Of a stretch of 64,000 nucleotides of DNA, positions 34,140-45,410 are shown in pieces. Numbering within the stretch: position 1 is the first letter of the stretch; each line of letters opens with the position of its first letter. The stretch lies in assembly GCF_000283155.1 (NCBI RefSeq), contig NW_004454239.1, positions 8,329,983-8,393,982 on the forward strand. Direction: 5' to 3'. The DNA comes from Ceratotherium simum simum. Taxonomy: Eukaryota > Chordata > Mammalia > Perissodactyla > Rhinocerotidae. The position numbers and the translations under genes are program-made. The notes under the pieces were generated by a model, which was given only the letters and a program-made list of their open reading frames with translations, did not search any database and was not told where the DNA came from.

Positions 34140-34420
34140 TTTAAACTCACTCTAGTGGCAGTGCAGGCTGGATTTGAACCATGGGCCATCCGTTTGTATG
34201 ACCCGGGCCAGCTGACCAGGCCCAGCGGCTGTTCTTTGTATCATCGTCATTGTCAGCAGAAGATGGACGAGCATCGGTAAGATGCTTTGAAGGCAAACGA
34301 GAATTCCATTGTGCTTATGCTGAACATCCATGCCAGTGCCAGAGACATTTAACTGGTGGTGATGGTGGCAAGTGGCAACGGGCAGGGCAGTTGGTCTACA
34401 GGGTCTTTGGCTGGGAAGTT
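34140..34420 (-). repeat. Possible MIR-like tRNA-derived fragment, antisense
   Basis: 'gtggcagtgcaggctggatttgaacc' on the plus strand reverses to a B-box-like GGTTCAAATCC plus 'agcctgcactgccac', the MIR arrangement. The remainder is too diverged to trace. Confidence 0.4.
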
Positions 34421-35039
34421 TAGGAACCTTCAGCCTAGATACTGGGATCATTAAACCATAGAACACTTTGCACAATTTCTGAGATATAATTTGATGCTCT
34501 TGGAGTTCAAAAAAGGCCCTGGTTTTCCCTCACGAGAAAACTAGCCTGAATGACTGTGCCTGGCCTGCTCCTGAGTGTTGTGCCAAAGAGGCATTGCTTT
34601 CCGAAGCTCTTGGGACCCCTGGTGGGGAAGGGCAGACCATTATTAGCATGCACTTTGGGAAGCTATTGGGGCGTTAGGTGTGTTTTACAGCTCTCCAAAT
34701 GGTAAGACTCTCTTGAACTTCTATGTAAGTGCTGGGCAGACCATAATTTTGAGTTCTTACAGCAGAGTTGCAAATGATCAGGGCTGTAAACCAAGAGAAG
34801 AAACCAGCACATATTTGCCCTGCTAATGGCTGCGACCTAATGCTGCGGAATGGTGTTTATGCAGAGTGCTGAGGGCGAAATTGGCAGTGTAACGAAGGGT
34901 AGGGAGCTTCTCTGTGGAATTTCTGTGGAGGCCCATTTACCCAAGATAAAGACAGGGAGGGAGATGGTAAAACAATCGCTCCCAGCTCTGATCTTGTGAT
35001 GTGTCCACTGAACCAAAAGGCAGGCTTTAAATAGAACAT
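34421..35039. other. No gene seen
   Basis: Unique-looking sequence with short frames and no recognised element. Confidence 0.35.
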
Positions 35040-35160
35040 TTTCTCCCAATTACAAAAGCAGCTAAGAGTCAATGTAGAGAAAATTATAGGAAAGAACAAA
35101 ATGGAAAAAAACCCAAATCATCTTTAAATTCACCACCCAAAGATCATCATCGTTCACTGT
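35040..35160 (+). repeat. Possible L1 3'-end fragment
   Basis: 'caattacaaaagcagctaagagtcaatgtagagaaaattataggaaagaacaaaatggaaaaaaacccaaatcatctttaaattcaccacccaaagatcatc' resembles a sense-strand 3' UTR shared by old L1 elements ('aaaatcacccataatcccaccacccagagataacc'). Confidence 0.55.
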
Positions 35161-35164
35161 CAAA

Positions 35165-35650
35165 GATAAACAAAGCTGGACACCAGCTAAAGTGGTAAGG
35201 GTAGAATTTAATCAGATGTCTTATTGCAATAGGGAAAAGGTCCAGTGTGAACTGAACTCAAGGTCGATTTGCACAGAGCTAACTGGGCATTTTAAAGAGA
35301 GGGTGAGGCAATAGAGAGGGGGTGAGCAGGGCCCAGGAGAGTCAGGGAAGTGGAAAACTACAAAAAAGCAGGAAAGAGGGTTTGGTGATGTGGTTAGGCC
35401 TCTAGGTTTGCTAAGTGGCACTCATGAAAGTCAGGCTCCTGCCCTCCCACAGGGCTGGGAGACAGGGACCCCTGTCGTCAGGAGTTGTTGGAACAAGCAG
35501 TAGCTTCTTTTGGCAGCCTTGAGCTTTCTCAGGCAGGCACTGTAAGGGGCACTGGGCTCATCCTAGGGATGCGGCCTTGAGCTGTTAGAAACTACGTCAG
35601 TGTTCGTTCAGCTCTTTACTGGCCAAGGTCGTGGCCTAATGGAGAAGAGG
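35165..35650. repeat. Unclassified LTR-like repeat
   Basis: 'aaacaaagctggacaccagctaaagtggtaagggtagaatttaatcagatgtcttattgcaatagggaaaagg' and 'gggcattttaaagagagggtgaggcaatagaga' look like an antisense LTR or other retroelement end. I cannot name it. Confidence 0.35.
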
Positions 35651-35704
35651 GCTCAGAGAAGCCTGGCTAGAGTACAGTCAAGGAGAGAGTCCTTGTCATC
35701 ACAT

Positions 35705-36070
35705 TTCAGAGTGGAACCTTCCAATGTGTTTTCTGTGTGAGTGTGAGTGTGCATGCCCACACAAAAATGATATTCTCCTGTGTATTTCTGCAGCTGGCTC
35801 CCTCCTCTCAGCAACTTAGCATGCACATCTTTCTACATCAAATATTCCAACCATTACTGTACTTATGGAATTATGGCTGTAGAGGATTCCATGCTTTAGA
35901 ACAAATTGGGCTTTACCTTTCTTGTAGGACATTTCGGTTCCTTTTCACAAGCATAAATAACTCTGCCATGATTATCCTTAGGCATAACTCTTTGCATATT
36001 TCTGATGATTTCCTTGGGATAATTTCTAGAAGTGGAATTGCTAGAGCAGAAGGCACGCAGCTCCATTTAC
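35705..36070 (-). repeat. L1M fragment, antisense
   Basis: 'atatttcttacatcaaatattccaacc'-like text, 'gaattatggctgtagaggattccatgc', 'cttttcacaagcataaataactctgccatgattatcc' and 'gggataatttctagaagtggaattgctagagcagaagg' follow the reversed 3' region of an L1ME-type element. Confidence 0.8.
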
Positions 36071-36289
36071 ACTGGTCACTGCTGTGCCCACTTCCTCCAG
36101 ACCGTCTCCTCCACTCCCACTGCCTCAGATGTCCTTGCTATGCCAACAACATGCAAGTGACCTGTAGCTTTGGGCCCCTAGAGCCAACAATCTCCATCAG
36201 ACGTCATGCTTCAGCCACTGTAGAGTGGACATGCTGAAAGTGGAACTCACGATCTCCTTCCAACCCTGGGTCCTGGAGAAGTCCTCTTG

Positions 36290-36420
36290 ATAGAGTGTGG
36301 AATCACCATTTCCAGGTGGTCAAGACAGAAATCTTGACCTCAGTGTCTCCCTCTCCCTCAGTCACCATCCAGTAAATCAGCGAGTTCTGGGAATTCTTCC
36401 CCCTTAAGAGCCTTGAATCT
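36290..36420 (+). repeat. L2 fragment
   Basis: 'aaatcttgacctcagtgtctccctctccctcagtcaccatccagtaaatcagcgagttctggg' matches the L2 line 'atccttgactcctccctctccctcaccccccacatccaatcagtcaccaagtcctg'. Confidence 0.62.
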
Positions 36421-37264
36421 GTCCACATGCTTTCACTTAGTCTGACCCCACCCAAGCCCGAGCCACTTCAAGAGAGTCATAAGCCCTGAGCACTCTTGTC
36501 AGAGATAAACCAGCCTGATAAACACGTTCAAACCAATGTGACAGGGACATAAAGGACTCTCTCTCCTGGGGATTTACACCTTAAAAGAGGACTCAGGCCA
36601 TGCTCAACCTGAATACTGGTGGGCTCTTGGGCTAGTCTCAACCTTCGCTCTGTGGAGATTCTTGAAATAAGGAGCCTCTGTCTGTCCTCAGGTTGAATCA
36701 GTCCCCTTCACACTTCAGTCCAGCCCTGTCCATCATTCTCCCTCTTTGAAACAGCATCCAGGTCTGAGTGACCTAGGCGGGGTCCTTGGCAAGAGCAAGA
36801 CCAGACCGTGGCCCTGTGCCTGATGCCCACTGCCCGTGAGCTTCCCCTCGGCCAGCCGAAAGCTCCCTGACACTGGCTGGATTCCACTCCCTCCGTGTCC
36901 CCAGGCCTGGCTCAAGTCCTGGACAAAGCAAGTGTTCAGGAGATGCTTGCAGGAATTGAGAACACATTTGGGTCCACACTGTGCTGGGGACCTGCCAAGG
37001 TGAGAGGAAGGGCCAAAATCCCAGGCCTCCCTCCAGACTTGAGTAACGTAGGCGACTGCTCACGTGAGGAAGTCCTCGCCACTGGCAGAGACACAGCTGA
37101 GAGGCCAGCACGGCCACCTGCTATTTCTCCATGTCTATCACCTTCTGAGCACCATTCAGCCAATAGCCAGGGACTCAACACGTGTATTCAGGCCATATGC
37201 TGCTTGGTGATGGTGTTTATAAATGACCTGCTGCCCCCAAACCAGAGGACATAAATCTAGATAT
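36421..37264. other. No gene seen
   Basis: Unique-looking sequence. Frames on both strands at 36773-37254 overlap and carry no domain. Confidence 0.35.
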
Positions 37265-37795
37265 GTATTAGTTATCTACTGCCTCATAACAAATTGCCAC
37301 ACCCTTGGCAGCTTAAAACAACACACATCTGTCATCTCCCAGGCTCCGGAGGTCAGAAGTGCAGGCAGGCCTTATTTGAATCCTCTGCTGCAGAGCTGCA
37401 GTCGAGGTGCCAGCTGGGGGCTCATTTGAAGGCTTGACTGGGGAAGGTTGGGAGAATTCGGTTCCTTGAAGGCTGTTGGACTGAAGGCCTCAGTGCTAGC
37501 TGGCTGTTGGCCAGGGGCTACCTTGTTTCCTCATGGTATGGACCTCTATAACATGGTAGTTCACCCCATCAAAGAATGCAAGCCAAGAAGGAAATAGGGT
37601 CTTCTAACAAGACAGAAGTCAGTCTTTTGTAACCTAATCACAGAAGTGACATCCCGCCATCTTTACTGTTGATGTATTCCTTGGGTGAGAAGCAGGTCAC
37701 AGGTCCTGCCCAGCCCCAAGGAGAGGGGATTACTCAAAGGTGTGAATACCAGGAGGTGGGGACCACTGGTGGCTATCTTAGAGGGCTCCTGCCAC
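37265..37795 (-). repeat. Old interspersed repeat, class unresolved
   Basis: It opens 'gtattagttatctactgcctcataacaaattgcca' then 'cagcttaaaacaacacacatctgtcatctcccaggctccggaggtcagaagt'. It continues with 'gagaattcggttccttgaaggctgttggactgaagg', 'gctggctgttggccaggggc' and 'cacagaagtgacatcccgccatc', and ends 'accactggtggctatcttagagg'. This is a widespread mammalian repeat read in reverse, LTR- or L1-derived; I do not commit to a family. Confidence 0.6.
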
Positions 37796-37904
37796 AAGGT
37801 ATGTGGCTGGTGACGCTCTCCCAGGCTCCGGCTGAGCAGCTCTGCCCCTGGAGTTGATGCTTCACTATGGGCTCTCGTAGCCCCTGGAACCTGAACTTGC
37901 CCCT

Positions 37905-38035
37905 TCCCCTGGCTACTTCATGAGCTCGTTAAGGGCAGGGCCTGTGTCTCTCTTGCTCCCTGTGATTCTCCCTAGAATAGTGCCTACTGACTCTCGGGTA
38001 CTAAATGCACACTTGGTGGATGAATACATAGAGAG
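37905..38035 (+). repeat. L2 3' end
   Basis: 'catgagctcgttaagggcagggcctgtgtctctc', 'ctccctagaatagtgcctactgac' and 'ctaaatgcacacttggtggatgaat' reproduce the L2 terminus ('gagctccttgagggcaggg...cctagcacagtgcctggcac...aaatgtttgttgaatgaatg'). Confidence 0.68.
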
Positions 38036-38639
38036 CTGCGATCAGAGCAGAGCCACAGCCATGGCCTCCTGCACGCCCAGCTCAGCCCGAGTGGGAGCTG
38101 ACGGTGCTGAGGACAGACCTGGCTGGGTTGCACTCCAGGCTGTGCTCTCTGTTTCTTTAGAGGCTCCTACAAAGCCCGTTTCCTCCAGGAAACCTGGCTC
38201 TTTTAGCCTAACTCCAACTTGCGGTCCCGTCTAAACCCCTCCACTCAGGCTTCTCTGTCCTGATGCTGACAGTGTTTTCAGACTTTGCTTCCCAGCTTAG
38301 AATCAGAGTCAGGGAGGGTCCCTCTTCTTAAATGCTTACCCCCCTCTTTGTTGTCCCCACACTTACCAAACACCAACAGAGGGACACCTCAGTCCCCCAG
38401 CCCCTGACGATGTTGTCACGCAGTTGCCACACAAGGGAACTTGGAAATCTGGACTTTCGTGTACAGTTTCCCCATTTTTAAAATGTGTGCAGGTAAAACA
38501 AACACATCTGTAGGCTGGATTTGGCCTGTGGGGCACTGAGGTGTAGTTCTCCGGATACATTGTGTGTTCACACGACGACTGTGCTTCACTCCAGGATCTT
38601 TGAGACCGGACCATATGCCTCTTATTTTGTTTTCCTCAC
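38036..38639. other. No gene seen
   Basis: Mixed sequence with no recognised repeat or exon. Confidence 0.35.
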
Positions 38640-38700
38640 AGTGTCTGCCACAGTGTGTGCTCCCTAAGTGCCTGTACACAGTAGGTACTCAGGAAATGGC
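38640..38700 (+). repeat. L2/MIR-like tail
   Basis: 'gtgtgctccctaagtgcctgtacacagtaggtactcaggaaatgg' is a diverged 'cctggcacatagtaggtgctcaataaatg' terminus. Confidence 0.5.
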
Positions 38701-38954
38701 AGCTGGGCTCACGTGCTCTTTGGGAGGGGATGGGGGTCCCCACTCCAAACTCTGCCAGGAGAATGGTCACTGCTGTGGTTGCTGCCATTTGAATGAGCCC
38801 AGGTGGGAGTGTGGCTTTGGTAGTGGGGGCATTTCGGTGGTCCTCAGCCCCGTCTTGGCAGGTTATGGAACTGCTCAGCTGTCAGCAAAGTGAATGAAGC
38901 AGCAGGAAGCCTGTTTCTGAATCTCTGAGAAGCTGCACAGAAACAGCACTAAAG

Positions 38955-39095
38955 GATCTATTTATGTCTGCACTCATAAACAAATCAAAGTGCATTTGGA
39001 CAATTTGGAGTCCAAAATGAGCTAAAAATAGTGCTGGGGGACGACGTATCCAGCACAGAAAGTCCATTAGCGGCTGATCCACATTAATGACCTCC
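38955..39095. promoter_or_regulatory. Candidate enhancer-like motif cluster
   Basis: Within 140 bp of unique-looking DNA there is a forkhead-type ATAAACAAAT (38976-38985) overlapping a TCF/LEF-type ATCAAAG (38984-38990). There is also an exact MEF2-type CTAAAAATAG (39022-39031) and a TTAATGA homeodomain core (39084-39090). Short motifs occur by chance, so only the clustering in non-repetitive DNA suggests function. No gene is near enough to name a target. Confidence 0.25.
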
Positions 39096-39739
39096 AGCGA
39101 GCTTGGCGGCTGACAGCAGGCGTTGGCGGTGGGGAGCCGCCAGACGCCATCACTGCGCCGTCCCTTTGCACCACTTCGGCCTTGGGAGCCCTGGCTTGGC
39201 CTCGGGACTGCGCACAGCCGTCCAGGTCACTGCTACTTCAGAGATTAAGCAGCACTCGCTTTCGGCCTGAGCTAGGGAGGCTTCTCTGAGGATGTCTGCG
39301 CTAACACGGGGCTAGAGGAACTCTAGGGACCAGACTGGGAGGGGCATTCTGCTTCGCTTGCTGGCCTCCGGTTGGGGTGGGACATTTCTGGCATAAAGAG
39401 AAAACAGTGAATGGAAACTAAACTCCGGGTTGAGGAAGAGCTTGGTTTCGGCAATAGAAGCCAATGGGCGGTCCCATGACCGGTGCTTCCCAACTCGGCT
39501 GCAGTGAAAGACTAGGGTTTTTATCTCTCATCAGACACGGACTGATACTTTCACAAAACTCAATAAAAATTGAATTATGAGAAAAATGAAATTAAAAAAA
39601 AAGCCATACAAAGTACAAGTCCCCAATTTTTATTATTAGATTGAACAGTCATACTCTGTTACTCTGTCAAATTGGTATTGAGGTTTCTAAACACCCCCAA
39701 TTTCAGCATTTCATCACAATCACACTCAGGCAGGGGCAA
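39096..39739. other. No gene seen; locally CpG-rich
   Basis: 39080-39240 is GC-rich with repeated CpGs ('cttggcggctgacagcaggcgttggcgg'), directly after the motif cluster. 39540-39640 is AT-rich. No gene is visible. Confidence 0.35.
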
Positions 39740-40490
39740 CCCAGGCCTCCACCACGTCTGGGCCACCCCTCTGTGTCCTTGCTTGGCTGTTCCCTCCGTG
39801 GGAACTGTCTTTCCTCATCCTGTCTCTCCCCATGCCTGGTTGGAGACCACGAATGTCCTCTCGGCCCGGAACTGTGCCCTGAGTGTCCACGTCCGCCTCC
39901 CCCCACCCATCCCCAAGGCTGCTACTGCCGGGACCTCGCCCCTCTCACCTGGACCCACCTCGCTCGGCCCCGCCGGCCTCGTCTCCTGCTCCCGTCAGGC
40001 CCTGCCGCCCTCCCTCCCTCCACGAGGCTGCCAGAGAGATCAACTGCTTACAACGCACCTCTAACTAGGTCACATGCTGGTTAAAGTCCTCCGGCAGCTT
40101 GCAGGCAGCTACCAGGATGACCTTAAGTTTCAGTTTTGGGCTGAGGTCCCCGCAGACCTGGCAGCCTCCTCCTGACCCCGACACAGCAGCCCCTTGCATG
40201 CCCAGCAGCCCCCAACCTCTTGCTGACATAGGTGGGCCCTGCTCCCTGCTGCCTCAGAGCCCTTGCCCTGCTGTTCCTCTAGCCTGGCCCTCTTCTCCTT
40301 TTCCATCTCTGCGTGATTTCAGACCCAGCCGAGGGCCCCTCCTCTGAGAGGCCTCCCCTGCCTTGCCCACCCCCAGATCCTGCTGACCCCATAGACCATC
40401 CCTCACACCTTCTAGCACTTGTCACACTGTTTCTTTCTTTCCTCAAAGCCTGTACACAGTGCTGGGCGGTGCGCTTCTTGAGGAAAAATC
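39740..40490 (+). repeat. L2 LINE 3' region
   Basis: 'cttgcttggctgttccctccgtgggaactgtctttcctc', 'ggttaaagtcctccggcagcttgcagg', 'ggcctcccctgccttgccc' and 'ccttctagcacttgtcacactgtttctttctttcctcaaagcctgtacacagtgctggg' follow L2 3' text in order. The CpG content at 39880-40020 is unusually high for an L2. Confidence 0.65.
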
Positions 40491-41299
40491 TCTACAACAT
40501 GGCGTCTGCCTCCCCCACCCCACGAGCCGAGCCTGCCCTCAGGAGCTGCTCCGGACGTGTGTGTGAGTGACTGGAAGGCAGTGGGAGGCTGAGGTCGGGG
40601 ACGTCAACGACACAGTAGCATCCTGCACTGAAGAGAAGTGGGAAGGTCTGTGGGGGTGGGGGGGAATCAGGAGATGTCACCTCCAGTGGAGGGACAGCAT
40701 CCACAGGCACAGACACTGGGGGCAGCGCTGGGTAAACCCGGCTTCCTCACCCCTGAGTGAGACACTCCAAGGCACAGTCCCCCAGCCGCTCTGACTAGGG
40801 ATCCCTGGCCCCAGCGGTGCCCTGCTCCTCCTTCCCTGCCTGGCCTTCCCACTCCCTCTCGTAGTCCCCCCACATCACCTCCTGCACAAAGGACCTGCTC
40901 CCAGCCTTTGTCTCGGCTCTGTTTCTGGGGTCCAGAACTCAGACAGAGAACTCCAGGCTGCTGCCCCCCATCACAGTCCAATGCCAGAGGCGGGAAAAGG
41001 GAATCATGCAAGTCACAACAAAGACTCGGAAAACACATTGGGGCAGGATGGAATGCATGCTGGGCATCAGAGAAGGCCTGTGAGAGTGACGTTTACAGCG
41101 TGGCAACCCCATGGAACAAAGTGTGGGCCGAGGCAACACGTGGGGCTCAGAGGAGGGGACAGAAGTGGAGACTGAGCTGAGTCAAGTGGTGTGAGTGTGG
41201 ACAGCTCAGCAAAGCAGGGAACACCTGCGATGGCATGGCTGCCACATGGACGGCGGCAAAGGCTGGCATCCACGGAGCGTGTGTGCGCCAGGCCCTGGC
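40491..41299. other. No gene seen
   Basis: GC-rich, with overlapping spurious frames on both strands. No recognised element. Confidence 0.35.
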
Positions 41300-41420
41300 A
41301 GGGTGTGTCACGTGCACCACCTCCTGAATGCCCACAGCAATTTTCTGGGCCGTCCCCAGTTTACTGAAGAGGAAACCGAGGCTCGGTGCCTCGCCAAAGT
41401 GGAGCCGGGATGAGAAGTCA
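41300..41420 (-). repeat. MIR SINE, antisense
   Basis: 'gccgtccccagtttactgaagaggaaaccgaggctcggtgcctcgccaaagtggagccggga' is a reversed MIR core and flank. Confidence 0.7.
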
Positions 41421-42800
41421 GGGCAGAGGGAGATGGCGATGGATCATGGTGATCCCTCAGTGGATCCATTTAGATTTCCTGTGCACGATCATTCTTCTCA
41501 GGCCTACCTGTGCCAGGGCCTGTGCCAGGCCATTTGTGCCTGGTATTGTGTCCCAGGCTTGCTCTTTCTAGATTAAACGTTAATGTTAACATTCATCTCA
41601 TACGAATGCGCCTGTGTTGGGCGAGGTGTGAATAATTTACGTGGCTGTGAAGCTGTCATCCCAGCTGTAGGGGACAGAGAGCTGCCTATCCCCTCGCGCT
41701 GCAATGCTGTGCCGCTGCTGCCAGGCAGCCCAACACACTCTGGGCTGAGAAACGACTGCCTTTGCCTGCCTGCCTGCTCTTGTCAAGGGACAAAGACGAG
41801 CAAGAAGCGCGGGGACAGGCAGAGAGAGCTAGTCTCAGGGGGCTTGAGCGTGTATACACACGTGCGCGTGCGCAGAAGCGCCACCTCCACCCTACCGTGA
41901 ACCCCCCCCACCCGTCTCTCCCGGGGCTGGGCTTCCTCTCCTGAGTCACACTCCTGCCCCGGCTTCCAGGCGGCTCTCGGATTCCGGCCTGCACTGACGG
42001 CTCCCGGCCCCTCCGTGTCGCTGTCTCTCTCTGTCTCCCTCTCTCTCTCTCTCTGTGTCTCTGTGACCTTCGAGCACGTCCCTGTTCTGTTCGCCTCACG
42101 CCACTCTGGAGATCTTGCCTGCCCTTCCTTTCCCCCACCGGCGGCCGGATTCATTGTTACTGGCTCGGGTCTGACGGTGCCTCCTTTCTTCAGACGTGTC
42201 CCCGACTCCTGCTCAATGTGGGTTTCCCTGAAAGCACAGCCAGAGACGAGGCCTTGGAGGTGGAGCCGGGAGGCAGGAACGAGGGAGCAGGCCTGGGAGA
42301 TGGGGAGAGAATCCAGGGAGCGTGGTTCTGGGGCTGGTTACCACTGTGGGCAACAGGGGCCCCACCCCGCGAAGGCTTGCCTGAAAACCCACCTGCTGTG
42401 TGCCCAGGACGTGCCCCTCTGTGCAGGCCGGGCCTGGGCGCGTGTGCCCTGGGCTGGGAGCTTGGCCACCTTCTGGGTCTCCCTGGGAGCAGCTGAGGGG
42501 TGCCACAGATGTGGGGGAGCCCGGGGACAGGAACACGTGGAAACGCAGCAGGCCTTTGAGGTGGGCGCTGGCCACGTGCGAGAGAGCTGCTCCCCACAGA
42601 TGCGGCTGAAATCTGAGCTGGTACTCCTGGTACAACTGGTGCAACTCTGTGTCGCCTGCAGAACGACGCTCAACACCCTTAGTGTGGCATTCAGGCCCCA
42701 GGACTTGGCGTGAGTTACCAGTCGACCCTTAGCTACCACGGCTCCCTGCTGCTGCCACAGCAGCCTGGTCACCCTTGTGCTTGCCTGTCTCACAGCCTTG
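41421..42800. other. No gene seen; CT-rich tract inside
   Basis: 42017-42066 is a (CT)n-rich run. The remainder is GC-rich, with a 232-codon plus frame at 42015-42713 overlapped by several antisense frames, so coding is unlikely. No domain is recognised. Confidence 0.35.
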
Positions 42801-42803
42801 GCT

Positions 42804-42855
42804 CCACCATTTCCACACCTGGGATGTCCCCACCATTTCCACACCTGGGATGTCC
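42804..42855 (+). repeat. Tandem duplication of 26 bp
   Basis: Two identical copies of a unit starting CCACCATTTCCACACCTGGG lie head to tail (42804-42829 and 42830-42855). No mismatch is seen, so it is a recent slippage or duplication. Confidence 0.95.
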
Positions 42856-43639
42856 CCAGCCCCTGTCCCCCTCCCTCTGCATCCATCTAATTCCTGTGCC
42901 TCTTTCAGGCTCCACCTCCGCCAAGAAAACTTTGGGAGCCTCTCTAACCCAATGTGAGCTCTAGGCTCTGCCCTCTGTGTCTAAACTGCCAATTTGTCAT
43001 TTATTAAATCTATCTTCTGCATTTCTCTGTCACTTGCCTCCCTTCACTTAACGTCTTCCTTTTCCCATTTAGTCTAATTTCCTCAAATGCAGCGGCACCT
43101 GCTTTGCCAAACCTGCCCTAGTCCTGCAGCCTAAGGGCCTGGCGGAGCTTCCAGGTCCTGCTGCGAAAATCCTCCACTTCTCTGGCAGTGTGGGTGCCTG
43201 AGCAGTTGCCACCTGCTCTCTAGTAGAGCCTGCAATGGAGGTGGACAGGTGACCCTCCAGAGGGAGAGAACCACTTGCCAAGGGCCAGGCAGCTCTGTCA
43301 AACCTCCCCTGAGGGGCGACGGTATTCTCTTGGCCAACAGCAAAGCCTTGTCTCCTCCAGTGCTGAGAACCCTCCCCAGCTGGCTCCTTTGGAGTCCTGG
43401 CGCTGGACATGCCCTTCGGGAGGCTGAGGGGATGCTGAGCCCCACTCCAACATCAGCACCATCGTCCCCTGGCCAGACGTTCCAAGACAGGAGCTGGGCT
43501 TACAGACCACAGGCAGTGTGGGCTGAACCAGAGGAGACATCAGCTTTGTCTTTCTGCCAGTCCTCAGTGCAAGCTACAATGAGCTTTAAACAAGTCTGAT
43601 TGACTAAAGTCTCGGGACTGATTAGGTGGGAGACTGATT
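42856..43639. other. No gene seen
   Basis: Pyrimidine-rich then mixed sequence. 'ggcattcaggcc' and 'cctctttcaggctccacctcc' hints of L2 around 42890-43060 are too weak to call. Confidence 0.35.
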
Positions 43640-44193
43640 TTTGAACGTTTTTAAATCGTGAAATACATTCTATCTTAAAATGTATATAATATATTTACAG
43701 TTTAAAATAATAAAATGAGGAAGCACATACCCACCGTCTCGTTCAAGAAATAGAACATCACCCTGTGTGGCCCTCCCCAGCCCCATTCCCGCCAGCCCCC
43801 CCCACCCCCCCACCCTGGTCCCACTCCTCTGGAGTTTCTCTTTACATTCCTTACTTTTTTTCACGGCTTTATCACATCACATACATTTTCCTAAGTTGAA
43901 TTTTAGTTATGCCCATTTTTGAAATTTAAATGTGTCTACTGTATATATATGTTTTGTAATTTGCTGGTTTTGTTCCATACTTTTTAAAATTCACCCACAT
44001 TGATGAATATGGCTGTAGTTCATTTATTTCCACCAGTATATATTATTACACAGCATGCATTTATGCATGCATTTATCCAGCTTGCTGTTAATGGAGAGTT
44101 GGGTTGTTTTTAGGTGTTTTGCTTTTACAAGTCATGCTGCCATAAACCCTTTTGGACATAGCTTCTGGGGTACATATACAAGTTCTCTTAGGG
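43640..44193 (-). repeat. L1ME-type fragment, antisense (left part)
   Basis: 'ttttttcacggctttatcacatcacatac', 'tgtaatttgctggttttgttccatac', 'cacattgatgaatatggctgtagttcatttatttcc' and 'gagagttgggttgtttttaggtgttttgc' are reversed L1 3'-region text. It is interrupted at 44194 by a DNA transposon and resumes at 44913. Confidence 0.8.
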
Positions 44194-44912
44194 CAGTGGT
44201 TCTCAACACTAGTGCCCCCCTTATGACAAATATTTTGTGATGTTCTTTTTACTATCTTGAAATGAATTTCTTAGATGCTGTACTATAACGTACTTACCCA
44301 TAGAATTTCAAGCAATCTAATGCTCTAATTGTAATATAAAAGAGAAATAAAACAAAGCAATTTATAATAAAAGAGGGTTGTACCAATATGTAAATTTTGG
44401 GGAACAATTACACTAGACGCCAGAATAATGATGTCAAATTCTTTACACCTGTGTGTGGAACCTGCACGATTTATCCAGCTGCAAAAAACAGACAGACATA
44501 GGTGTTTTGAATTGGTGACCCAAATACCATGTGCGGGGTTCCCAATAGAGACATGATTTTCTGAAATGTTGACCGATTCTAGGCAAAGTTCCAACAACAA
44601 TAGCAGAAAGCATAGCCTGTAATTTAGAAGGTAGCTGCATTCCTAGAAAATTCAATAGATCAAAAGTCATGAAAACAACTAGTTTTTTATACGTAAAACA
44701 CAGTTAGAGTTAGGCATCAGGATCAGATAATCATGGACAGATGCGTCCCCGCGTAATTACAGGTGGTTGTGTGGGACGGGCTGATTCGCCTCTGCGTGGG
44801 ATTGCCCCACAAGCACTCCTTGCCCCACCTACTAAATGCCCCCCACTCTGTGACATCCACAGGTTTCCAACACTCCCCCAGGGTGCGGTAATGCCCCCTT
44901 TGGGAGCCACTT
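44194..44912. mobile_element. hAT-like DNA transposon, family unknown
   Basis: The insert splits an L1. Its left end, CAGTGGTTCTCAA, and the reverse complement of its right end, AAGTGGCTCCCAA, agree at 10 of 13 bases, which is the hAT terminal-repeat style. Flanking 8-mers TCTTAGGG and TTCTGGGG are weakly alike, as expected for an old 8-bp target duplication. About 719 bp. The inside holds short minus-strand frames with no transposase motif I can see, so it is probably non-autonomous. Confidence 0.6.
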
Positions 44913-45410
44913 TTCTGGGGTATTCATTTAGGACTGAAAGTGCTGGGTTAGACGTAAATACATGTTTCACTTATCAGGTAATAAGGAGTGGTTTTCCAAG
45001 ATGGTTGGATCAGTACACTGTGGCACCGTCAGTGCGTGAGCATTTCTGTGGCTCTGCTTCCTGACCTGTACTAGGAATTGTCAGACCTCTGCATTTTTGA
45101 CTGTCTGGTGGGAGCAAAGTTGTGTTTTGTTGTATTTCCCACATGTTTAAGCATTTTTTATATGTTTATGGACCATTCATGTTTTTTCTTCTGTGAAATT
45201 GACTGCTCATGTCATTTCTTGTTATTTGTAAAGGTTCTTTATTTCTATTGGATAGTAATCCCAGGTCAATTATGTTTACACAAATATATTCTCCAAGTTG
45301 GTGGTTTTGTGTTTTCATTGTTTTTATGGTGTCTTCCAATGAGAAGTTTGTAATTTTAACTTCAAACATAAATATATATGAAATTTTCTAGTCTTATAAC
45401 TTCCTCTTGG
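44913..45410 (-). repeat. L1ME-type fragment, antisense (right part)
   Basis: It continues the L1 broken at 44193: 'ggggtattcatttaggactgaaagtgctgggtta' (L1: 'tatacctaggagtggaattgctgggtca'), then 'gactgtctggtgggagcaaagttg', 'cttgttatttgtaaaggttctttatttctattggatagtaatccc' and 'tctccaagttggtggttttgtg'. Confidence 0.78.

Noticed and set aside
42015..42713. 232-codon plus-strand frame, the longest in the window
   Set aside because: It starts inside a CT-rich simple repeat, giving a Leu/Ser run, and is overlapped by four antisense frames of similar length. No domain is recognisable.
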